Source: an uncultured Saprospiraceae bacterium (GTDB taxonomy: Bacteria; Bacteroidota; Bacteroidia; Chitinophagales; Saprospiraceae). Taken from it: a DNA stretch of 46,946 nt. The stretch is taken from assembly GCA_938015925.1 (NCBI GenBank), contig CALLVY010000005.1:1-46946 (forward strand). Reading direction: 5' to 3'. The notes below the pieces were generated by a model that saw only the letters and a program-made list of their open reading frames with translations, searched no databases and was not told the origin of the DNA. Position numbers and translations under genes: made by a program. Position 1 is the stretch's first letter, and the number at the start of each line of letters is the position of its first letter. This document shows positions 24,501 to 27,306 of the stretch, one piece after another.

Positions 24501-24623
24501 TTCTTTGCGAAGAGTCAAACTATTCATTTCCGTTAGAAGAACAGATCTATCCTTCAGTACTGCGCAGTCTTTGGTCTTATTAATCCAAAAATTGGATATA
24601 ATTTTTTCTTTAATGGAGTTCAT
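3507..24623 (-). CDS. Seven-module non-ribosomal peptide synthetase
   Basis: Domain order is truncated C, A1-T1, then six complete C-A-T modules. Approximate residues, counted from the longer frame at 24710, are: A3 cores at 401, 1437, 2469, 3518, 4568, 5604 and 6629; carrier sites LGG(H/N)S at 784, 1809, 2859, 3893, 4946, 5977 and 7004; C-domain HHxxxD motifs at 972, 2001, 3048, 4085, 5136 and 6161. No epimerase, methyltransferase or thioesterase is visible, so the chain should pass to the next protein. Pocket residues read by eye against GrsA: A1, A6 and A7 DLYNNALTY (alanine-like); A2 DVLYLANVI; A3 DGENVGAND; A4 DVMYLGGIC; A5 DMHQLGMIY (the last four unassigned). The fifth C domain has HHIIGDA instead of HHxxxDG. 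I chose the ATG at 24623 because the 29 extra residues from 24710 look unlike coding sequence of this family; the longer start stays possible. The C-terminal tail of about 50 residues may dock to the next protein. Confidence 0.95.
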   Translation of the reverse strand: MNSIKEKIISNFWINKTKDCAVLKDRSVLLTEMNSLTLRKEEVNYYSQLTSNNEIAEFTVLIALYNMLLQRYFEPSPFIYSVGLNKSRQPLLNTIIVNEQKTVKECLNDVKKEIQEIYKHRNYTEEFGEKYPFAGYAQYGFYFNVDPSEISSDLPFSLAVSTRQSELTLQLRYDENFVKKDIAIHFLENLKRWISDLKTNLNEKINTISILAESEKELLLEKFNNTQANYPHEKTLVDSFEEQVVKTPANIAVAFEGISLSYQTLNEKANQLANFLIETKKTKQKDFVGIKIERSENLLIAILAVLKTGASYVPLDTNYPEERLKYLEQDSDCKTIIDQHLMDQFNATSQEYDKKNIQLKISSDDLAYIIYTSGTTGNPKGVMITHQNAVAMLHWASNEFDSSKIEVVYAATSHCFDLSIYEMFYTLSIGKKIRIFESALGINSALTKDRNILLNLVPSSMRNILQSEASLENVNMVNLAGEPFPVDIANSLLKIVPEVRNLYGPSEDTTYSTCYKLAVDKSYKTIPIGKPITNTKAFVLDETRELVPIGVVGKLYLSGAGITKGYLNKQSLSEEKYIEHYLVPGEKLYDTGDLVKWGQDGNLIYLGRKDKQIKLRGYRIEILEIENVLSSFSENIGQVVVQLKQHLGKDVLAAYYVVKDKEKINPNDFRTFLEAKLPSYMIPNFFINLDKIPLTPNGKIDKSALPDIESDSIAKNEYTPPSNSTEKALVEIWENVLGVAPIGIDNRFFDLGGHSLMISQIINAIYKTLKKEVSYKAFYANPTIAELSKVLKDQAYLSIPNTPISPTYPLTDSQNRMWVLSQLEGGSQAYNIPIALKMNGHINVNLFEEAFRKLINRHEILRTSFIVDNEGETRQSILPADKINFKLDIESFSTNQNKYKAVNQYISEKNKEAFDLENAPLIKGALLELNKEEYILFVSMHHIIGDGWSIELLASELMLCYNKLSKKETIDLPALNIQYKDYAAWLNEDAQQAKQKASEQYWIDQFSDEIPVLEFPAFNSRPLVKTYNGARINHRFSKEFLKDIKAFSKSQDATLFMTLLAGINTLLFRYTDQEDIIIGTPIAGRAHPDLEQQIGLYLNTLAIRAKPEAKLSFDAFLKTVKSTLLKSYEHQNYPLDKLVKQLNLKRDTSRSPLFDVMIALQNQEQLNINKSRTAFSGLEISEYEILNNTAQYDLSLVVRESDELLISIIYNTDIYHAELIENFLLHLEQLFISVFKAPETLLSEINYLSKREQQLLIDRHRPKINFKIEKNFVELFGEQVLKTPDHTAIVVDDKIYTYKEIDEQSNQIAQCLVEQYKVKSEDLIITKIDRSAELVISQIAILKTGAAYVPVDPSYPDARIKYIEKDCNSNITIDLKKYSALLEFKVKGKFEPRKIETNKLAYVIYTSGSTGNPKGVMVEHSSLVNLCFWSIDLYHINEESRATLFAGVGFDVSVLETFPPLICGAALYPISNAELRYDVEKLARFLKDQNISHTYIPTLLCQHLVEQGIELPGITVLTAGEALSLSKDSNINLYNNYGPTESTVIATVYKVEKHPWMSIPIGKPILNTTIYILGNDLELKPDGAVGELCIAGEGLARGYLNAPEITQAKFVPNPFAEGERIYKTGDLARWLPDGNIEFLGRRDQQVKIRGYRIELGEIDQAILSLGIQQVVSVAKEVRDEKVIISYLVAEEKLNKDHLRGKLAEILPEYMIPTYFVEMQSIPMTANGKADLKSLPAIEEKDILQSKYVAPKTKEEKSLVGIWKDVLGIKKIGITDNFFELGGHSLIIGQVINRVQKELGKDISFQDFFSNPTIKNLSEYLKKGNYKAIPPAPISTSYPLTTAQKRLWVLSQLDGGSSAYNMPLAVNIKGAIDADIFEKSIVKLIERHEILNTAFKEDASGEIRQYILPNNRSNFSLLKEDYSKKRNKLELVDKYIEEKNREAFKLENAPLLRGALLKIKKEEYVFLASMHHLISDGWSIEILTSELMSIYYSLRNGKAIDLPQLNIQYKDYAVWLNETLQLEKQKVSEKYWLNQFAGDLPVLDLPSFKTRPRVKTYNGANISHSYSKDFLGELNSFSATHNATLFMTLMSGINALFSRYTNQEDIILGTPIAGRQHPDLENQIGLYLNTLAIRTPINSEQHFIDLLKTEKEILLAAYEHQDYPFDELVSKLNLKRDPSRSVVFDAMVVLNNQQQLKNIDTESEWGDLEVSSYRLENNTAQFDISFTFKEDEQLHLNIEYNTDIYEREMMSHMLAHFEKLMTQLMRFPKADLKTLDFFTSSEEDIFSNFNDTDYPFPANSTVLDLFEDQVKKTPDSIALIFEGISMTYKELNEHANQFAHFIKEEIKVQADDLLGIKLPRSQWMVVSIFGIMKSGAAYLPIDMIYPEERIDYMVADSQCKALIDEQVLASFQNNQHKYKKEQLNIKPSPSDLAYVIYTSGSTGAPKGVMINHISLIARIQYLITEYGLDEKDSVFFYRSFSFDGAIEEYLLPFTVGAKCIIAASNFKEDILGNILYQIEENGITKLNMPPVLLSELLSYFKENKKKIDTISLRNIVSGGDKLALATAEECIQLLPNTLLHNAYGPTECTNDSTHLRIDQNYSANVITIGYPIHNTKIYILNEKERLQPFGLKGEICIGGIGVARAYLNRPELTAEKFIANPYQEGDRIYKSGDLGRWLPDGTIEFLGRKDHQVKIRGYRLELGEIESAMNKMLDVEQSVVIVRDDKSSSKELVAYLVCSQPVDRLVIQKELEEKLPYYMVPRIYVFLDEIPKTPNGKLNRKALPAPDENAYNKREYIAPETAVEIKLVEIWEKVLGVKNIGLHDNFFELGGHSLIIGQVINRTQKELGMRISYQAFFSNPTIKGLSESLQEDSYHAILSTPKAASYPLTAAQERLWVLSQMEGGSKAYNMPAAINLIGALDAAIFEASIRMLIERHEILRTSFHQEEEGEIYQFILPIETLEFELAQEDYSKKKDKAGLLKKYITEKNNEAFDLSKAPLLRGALLKMGKEKYVFLASMHHIISDGWSMGILTSELLTIYNNLMHGEQINLPKLNIQYKDYAVWLNDSLQLEKQKVSEEYWMKQFYGDLPVLDLPAYKARPRVKTYNGAIISHRYSNQFLTRLKAFSKEHDVTLFMTLMAGVNVLINRLTDQDDIIIGTPIAGRSHPDLENQLGLFVNTLAIRTPIKNNQGFKDLLTTEKEILLEAYEHQNYPFDELVGKLNLKRDQSRSALFDVMMVLQNQEHLRDKNQKFAGLTFNEFEIEYDTAQLDLTLIFNETDQLSLSLMYNTDIYDAGSIKNIFKQFEQLLLAVMDQPEIEIQEIDLLRKEEKEKFLVDYNGTTTNYPRAKSIVNLFEEQVLKTPKNLAVAYEGQELTYAELNEKANQLAAYLLENYDIKTNDLVGIKLDRSEQIIVAILAAIKSGGAYLPIDIKYPEKRIEYIEKDSGCKVIIDEKVLSKFELNKSKFAKSNLGIAISAEDLLYVIYTSGTTGNPKGVMIKHSNLNNFVHAYDLQEGRCSLTCNYVFDVSVMEIFTALLSGSSLIIPTLEVVYAPVEYAKFIADQNINHCYLHPMHLEEIAHHLDSYKEQHLKQILIGVEPIKFNTIKWFLDKNVKVINGYGPTECTICASFYKVKEVLDYNKIIPIGKPLPNTSVYILNDKLKLVPEGVAGKLYIAGDGVAKGYLNNPELTKEKFIPNPYKEGSCIYATGDLAKWLPDGNIEFIGRKDSQIKIRGYRIELGEIDYALIQLGIKQAVSIVKTLNDNKVIVTYLVAGKTLDKAKLRKRLKASLPAYMIPAYFVELDSLPLTPNGKLDRKALPDIEDKDLIKQAYIAPQTSEEKILVSIWEEVLGIEKIGITDNFFELGGNSLLVSKVINKIQKTLQKKISYNNFFSEPSISGLSSYLKTDSFDVIPKAAPSESYAVTPSQHRLWVLSQLEGGELAYNVSSALSLKGKIDKVLLEASFKQLIERHEILRTSFKRNEEGLVKQFITPNKAIDFKLGYKDFSHKTNKKEAVDQFLIRKNKEAFDFNDAPLLKGTVIKLDKDEHILFFGMHHIIGDAWSLEIFITEIIQAYDHLLEKKTLSYAPLNIQYKDYAEWLVNSIQNKAYQKSEAYWLETFKGELPVLDLPSYKSRPAIKTFNGDRLTKKFSKSLYQSLNDFCKAQDATLFMTLMAGINTLLHKYTNEHDIIVGMPIAGREHEDLDKLIGLFLNTLAIRTKIAKNDSVSDLISNQKEVLAAAYDHQQFPFSELVARLNVKRDTSRSPLFDVMVNMPTQSQVNRLTSAQALKGLKIDSYEFENNQAQFDLNFTFKETEGLELIIAFNTDIYDRALVERMFLHFEQILSQFIDNPGLKIAELNCLTEMEAKELLTQFNNTKQAYPKEKTILDLFEEQAKIRPEKRAIFDDLNSYSYQEASYLSGKIAAYINEKTTIAEKAPIAVLMERSADMLLVLLGILKSGRPYIPLDPHFPVERLNYIIESSQAELVISGDEINLELKASHLNVIKFKETLSDTVSKPKGKTESISAKDTAYIIYTSGSTGIPKGVEIGHQSLLNLLLSMQQKPGLNVDDVLFSVTTYSFDMSVHEFFGPLISGGAVYIADQQTIADPKALIKKIKEIKPDIIQATPSFFQILFYAEWKGGKGLKLLCGGELMSKALAQNLLNSAAEVWNMYGPTETTIYSSGKKMESPEDASNIGKPINNTKFYLLDESHKLVPKGIKGAVYISGDGLAKGYYLNKTLTKSKFIDHPFEPGNILYEVGDLGYWNEAGEIRYLGRNDNQVKVRGYRIELGDIENTLAQYSENLLQVVVMAKTYNQEKNLVAYYTAKESVDHSKIKSFLLEKLPAYMVPGFFIKLEEFPLTPNGKVNRKALPGISENDFEKQEYLAPANKIEKQLCKIWQEVLGLEKVGVLDNFFELGGHSLIIGQVINSAQKELGKTINYQDFFSNPTIHGLSNHLIESTYVPIPTAPTAPSYPLSAAQKRLWILSQLEGGSQAYNMPVAIKLKGSIDTDLFERAIKTLVERHEILRTSFKADQSGEVRQYVLAKHEFDFSLSVEDYTKKRNKAATVSKYIHEKNKEQFNLAKAPLLRGSLLKTKKDECVFLASMHHIIGDGWSFEILIGELVSIYNSLSLNKPIGLPDLNVHYKDYVNWLSQGLQVEKQKAAEQYWLDQFSGELPVIELPSFKVRPRTKTYNGATISHLYSGNFLKQLKAFSKGQDATLFMVLTAGLNALLHRYTNQEDIIIGTPIAGRDHPDLENQIGLYLNTLAIRTNIAKGESFKELVAKQRAILLQAYQHQSYPFDELIGQLDLKRDTSRSALFDVMIVLQNQEQLKNINKKEQFEGLAISRFELEQKTAQFDLRFTFGETDGLHLNIEYNTDIYEEDFIARIFSHFENLMNQLIEAPDQTPGTIDYLTKAERKKILLENNQTASTYPKGKTMVDLVEEQVASSPAAIAVLCEERALSFEWINECSNQLAHLLLKKHEIKSEELVGVKLERTEWLIISLLAILKTGGAYVPIDPQYPAKRIEYIEQDSNCKLTIDGSFIEEFKNNRNKYSAKNPSVAIAPQHLAYIIYTSGSTGKPKGVMLEHRNAVAMLSWAKEEFANTEYETLYAPTSYCFDLSVYEMFYPLSVGKKLRILKDGLEIEQYLKKEDKILINTVPSVIKALTEKGLTFNGAAAINMAGEPIPVSLSHSLRLSEIEVRNLYGPSEDTTYSSCYRIRESFDRAIPIGKPLSNTQFYILSEDLGIQAEGVVGELCISGAGLSRGYMNRADLTNEKFIPNPNQANSLMYKTGDLARWMPDGNIDFIGRKDSQIKLRGYRIELGEIEHALQTEESINHAVVLIKELAEEKSIVAYITGKEILLEDIRSNLSTKLPAYMIPSHYMILESIPLTPNGKTDKKQLEAITLVKASSKKYVAPKTETEIQMAAVWATILGVEEIGLTDNFFELGGHSLKAIRLLNELEKKGFVLTLNDLFQFPSISGIMPFLKTSTDELKIGKAPELESYPVTSSQLRLWTLSQFEGGSTAYNITNAIQIDGALEVPILQQALNQIITRHESLRTYFKTSAKGLAQFILPIEEAESIIEVYDAAEENEISVIINKHRNYEFDLTKAPLLKIAIINLGEDRHILLFNLHHIAGDGWSMEVLSREIVNSYNRLFLGEENDNLALPVQYKDYAYWFKNSRQEALHSSKIYWQEQLSGELPIIELPVSKARPKIKTYSGANVNHAFSPKFTSALKEKVKAKEATLFMGLLAGINGLLYRYTGQTDILLGTPVAGRNHSILENQIGLYLNTLCIRTRFESSDSFDQLLEKQKAIMMESHAHQDYPFDAIVDELKLKRDTSRSALFDIMVILHNQQDLFKKTESFINTKASDYPLSTEKASQFDISFSFAEEADHLNLSVSYNTDIYSEAVIKNIISYLEKFILEGIKHPEQSVAKINYLPKAEEEALLLATNITKDKVENRGAQTILDFIEAQCKKTPDASALIFENQSLTFKTLDEKSNQLAHYLDQNYAITKGDFVGIKMERSEWLVIAILAVLKSGAAYVPIDVNYPEDRIEYIEQNSNCKLSLTDDLITAFKEGKAYQSTRPNKPIQAEDLAYIIYTSGSTGKPKGVMLAHSNVASFLHWCKKEFASLDFGILYAATSHCFDLSVYEMFFPLSVGKPIRILPSGLSIEEYITQDEKILINTVPSVVENLVKRDVSLTNVVAINMAGEPIPIALSNALCELPIVLRNLYGPSEDTTYSTCYHITKKHTQALPIGKPIDDTRFYILSEELALQGAGLVGEICISGKGLSRGYLHLDELTKEKFIDNPFEAGTPLYRTGDLGFWMPDGNIGFIGRKDHQVKLRGYRIELGEIEHALQEEDSINQAVVLIKEVADEKHIVAYLTGKDIALTAIRNYLSGRLPSYMVPSHYILLEDIPRTPNGKTDKKQLLTLDVVNTSTKNYTAAASDVEKQLVAIWEEILGITPIGILDNFFDLGGHSLHITRMLYEINEVFDVKLKMKSIFSLQNIKELAELIEVEQVFQKGIKNNQKENTKNIEVWEI

Positions 24624-24723
24624 TTTAAGTTCGCTTATTATATTATTTTGTTGGAATTGGAAACAGTTAAATTTATCGTTGGCAAGACAATTGAAGGCAT
24701 AGGAAAACAAATGCTTTTATTTG

Positions 24724-24825
24724 AATTGAGGATCAAATATTTCAGCTTTGTTTCCCTATGCAAATTCAATTGTTGAATTTTACTTAACTGTGATGTATGC
24801 TTAAATAAGAATCAATTTAGGATCA
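24724..24825. repeat. Pair of direct repeats AATTKAGGATCA upstream of the NRPS
   Basis: AATTGAGGATCA at 24724-24735 and AATTTAGGATCA at 24814-24825 match at 11 of 12 bases. They start exactly 90 bp apart in the spacer between the NRPS start and the peptidase stop. They could be binding sites for a regulator of the NRPS operon, but no regulator gene is present in the window. Confidence 0.4.
24762..24780. promoter_or_regulatory. AT-rich 8-bp dyad upstream of the NRPS
   Basis: AAATTCAA, a 3-base spacer and TTGAATTT form a perfect inverted repeat between the two AATTKAGGATCA repeats, about 140 bp before the chosen NRPS start. It may be an operator or a weak hairpin. No U-run follows, so it does not look like a terminator. 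No clear TAnnTTTG element was found in this spacer. Confidence 0.35.
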
Positions 24826-24864
24826 TGTAAAAATGGTAGTAATTTTTAGCTTTATTTTTAAAAA

Positions 24865-27087
24865 TTACTTTTTTGCGCCTACCACTTCATCCTGATAGTC
24901 AGGATGTCCTGCTTGATTTAAAACAAATGATATTGTATTTGCGCGAGCTTCGTACATTTTAAGAAGCAACTCTCCTGGTCCATGCCCGGCATCATGATCA
25001 ACTAGAAATAAAATGGGTTTATCAGAGCCTTGGTAGGCTTGTAGCTTCGCAGCAAATTTAGCGGGTTGCCAAATAATTACCCGAGGATCATTGAAACCTG
25101 CTGTTATTAATGTTGCAGGATAGTCAACACCTTTTTCGATATGAAGGTAAGCATCCATGTCATAAAGCGCTTTACATTCTTCAGGGTTTTCCAATGTTCC
25201 AAATTCTCTAATATTATTTAAACCATTTGGTGTTTTTTCAAATCGCATAGCATTCATTACACCTGCTTCTGGAACAGCAATTCCAAATAAATCTGGCCTT
25301 TCTGTCATGGCTCTACCAACAGAAACACATCCAGCACTTATACTCCAGATTGCAATTTTTTTCTTTGAAGTATATTTTTCTTCGACCATATATTCCGCAC
25401 AAGCAATTAAATCTTTCCATGAATTATGTTTATTTGTTTTGATTCCTGTCTGATGCCACTCCACACCTTTTTCTCCACCACCTCTAATATGAGCAACAGC
25501 TAAAATCCCACCTTCCATAGTAAAAAGAAGATTAGGTATATTAAAAGAAGGGGTAAGAGAAATACCATAGGTCCCACCACTATAAAACATCACTGGTGCT
25601 TTTCCATCTCTCTTTATGCCTTTTTTGTAGAAAATTGAAAGTGGTACTTCGACACCGTCATGGGATTTCACAAGTACTTCTTCTACTACAATATCATCAA
25701 ATTCAGGGTATTCAGTAGGTGGTGTAAGTTCGGCTTCTTCAAATACATCGTTTTTAAAATCGTATAAATATCTTATAGGCGAGTTTGCCCAACCGCCAAT
25801 AATTGCCCAAAGTTCTGGATAGTTTCTACCTTTTGACACAAGAGTGATCGTTCCTGCTTTTACTGGGAGGTCTATCTCTTTTTCAATACCATCTTTGATA
25901 TGATATAATCTAGAAACAACACCGTTTTCAGTAGATACATAATATACACCATCAGAAGTTACACTTATTGTTTGAATGACCTCTGATTCCTTTTCTTCCA
26001 CCAGAACGGTAGGGTTGTTAAAATCGGGATTATCAAGTGGTGTTTTACAAATTTTAAACTTAGAAGCATTCTTACCTGTCAGATAAATTATATCGTTTTC
26101 AAAAATATAGAAGTAAATAATTTTTTCAGCTTCTGTGAATAGTAATTTCCACTCATATTTATTGGATGAATAATTGTCTATTTTGGCATAATAGGTATCA
26201 GCATTCCTGGAAGCCCCCAACAATTCACCAAATAAGTAATCATCATCCTTATCGAATAAAGTTACAACTGGAAAGTCTTGGAGAACTATATCTAGTTTAG
26301 GATTATTTGTGCGAGAAAATACTTCATTCAATACCTTAGAATCTTGACCTAAAGTATGGCAAACTGCTTTTGTGTCTTTAAACAATAAATCAGAGGAAAA
26401 GTCAGAAACTGGATAATGTAAATAATAAAATCCTGAATTATCAGGAAGCCAAGTAATACCAGGACCGTCAGCAGGTCGACAGTTCGTTATTCTATCAGGA
26501 AGCAGTTCTTTAGTTTTTACATCCATGATAATTATCTCAGAAAACTCTCGACCTCCTTCCGTCAAGCTAATTATCAGCTTTTCTCCATTCCTTGATGGTT
26601 GAACGTAATTGACTGAATAGGTCTTATCGGCTTCGGGTTTAAAGTCTTTAGGGTCATATAATAATTGCTCCGGAGCAGAGAAGTTTTTTCGATAAAATAC
26701 TTTCGAAGCATTTTCATTACCCACTCTTTTTACATAAAAATGTTGATTGTCATCAGAAAGCCTTAATTGTGTTATCAAACTAGTTGACCTTTTATTGAAT
26801 TCCAGTTGCTTGTCTATCAAGTATTGTCTTCTTGGAATTTTATTCAGGTAGTCCTTTGCATATTCTTCCTGTTGTTTCAGCCATTTTTTTACCACTTCAT
26901 CTTCTATATTTTCCAAATTACGATAATGATCTTCTACTGTAATTCCACAAACTTCTTCTGTTACCAAACCTTGAGGAGCTAATGGTGGAGATTTCTGAAG
27001 TGTATCAGGTGTATAGAAATTCGAAAAAATTACAAAGCTAAAAATTGCTAAAAGCAGAGCAGAGCCGGAATAATAGATTTTTTTCAT
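24865..27087 (-). CDS. Prolyl oligopeptidase family (S9) serine peptidase, exported
   Basis: The 740-residue protein has the S9A layout: an N-terminal beta-propeller region, then an alpha/beta-hydrolase domain from about residue 470. HIRGGGEKGVEWH and TERPDLFG are typical of prolyl oligopeptidases. The catalytic Ser is Ser584 by alignment, in SISAG. The family normally has GxSxG, so the first glycine is replaced by serine. The Asp loop (AGFNDPRV) and the His loop (AGHGPG) are present. A hydrophobic stretch at residues 7-24 suggests a Sec signal or membrane anchor, so it probably acts in the periplasm. It hydrolyses prolyl bonds in short peptides in known family members. It lies upstream of the NRPS on the same strand with a 241-bp spacer. 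A role in peptide maturation or self-protection is possible but unproven. Confidence 0.9.
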   Translation of the reverse strand: MKKIYYSGSALLLAIFSFVIFSNFYTPDTLQKSPPLAPQGLVTEEVCGITVEDHYRNLENIEDEVVKKWLKQQEEYAKDYLNKIPRRQYLIDKQLEFNKRSTSLITQLRLSDDNQHFYVKRVGNENASKVFYRKNFSAPEQLLYDPKDFKPEADKTYSVNYVQPSRNGEKLIISLTEGGREFSEIIIMDVKTKELLPDRITNCRPADGPGITWLPDNSGFYYLHYPVSDFSSDLLFKDTKAVCHTLGQDSKVLNEVFSRTNNPKLDIVLQDFPVVTLFDKDDDYLFGELLGASRNADTYYAKIDNYSSNKYEWKLLFTEAEKIIYFYIFENDIIYLTGKNASKFKICKTPLDNPDFNNPTVLVEEKESEVIQTISVTSDGVYYVSTENGVVSRLYHIKDGIEKEIDLPVKAGTITLVSKGRNYPELWAIIGGWANSPIRYLYDFKNDVFEEAELTPPTEYPEFDDIVVEEVLVKSHDGVEVPLSIFYKKGIKRDGKAPVMFYSGGTYGISLTPSFNIPNLLFTMEGGILAVAHIRGGGEKGVEWHQTGIKTNKHNSWKDLIACAEYMVEEKYTSKKKIAIWSISAGCVSVGRAMTERPDLFGIAVPEAGVMNAMRFEKTPNGLNNIREFGTLENPEECKALYDMDAYLHIEKGVDYPATLITAGFNDPRVIIWQPAKFAAKLQAYQGSDKPILFLVDHDAGHGPGELLLKMYEARANTISFVLNQAGHPDYQDEVVGAKK

Positions 27088-27150
27088 TTTAAAAAATTTT
27101 TTAAAAAAATAATGGATTTGATAATTTTAAAACATGCGTTTTTGAAGTTA

Positions 27151-27297
27151 TTTAAAGATGGTGTATCCTTAAATAGGAGATGGATTTTTTGTCTAGGGGA
27201 GACTCGTTTTCTAAAGGAATAGCCAAAGCTATTGTAAAGAAAAGAGGGGAAGCATTAGGTAAAAAAAGTGCTCGTATTATATTACTCCATCTTTAAA
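27151..27297. repeat. 147-bp MITE-like element with 15-bp terminal inverted repeats
   Basis: The left end TTTAAAGATGGTGTA (27151-27165) and the right end TACTCCATCTTTAAA (27283-27297) are inverted copies matching at 14 of 15 positions. Because TTTAAA is its own complement, it could also be a flanking target duplication around a 135-bp core beginning GATGG. The interior has no ORF. It contains a small hairpin, AATAGC-CAAA-GCTATT, at 27218-27233. The element fills most of the spacer between the two peptidase genes. No second copy was noticed in this window. Confidence 0.45.
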
Positions 27298-27306
27298 CAA
27301 CTTTCT

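Noticed and set aside
24624-24710. 29-codon extension of the large NRPS to the ATG at 24710
   Set aside because: It reads as a Cys/Phe/Asn-rich stretch unlike C-domain sequence, and a suitable ATG follows at 24623; it remains possible but less likely.
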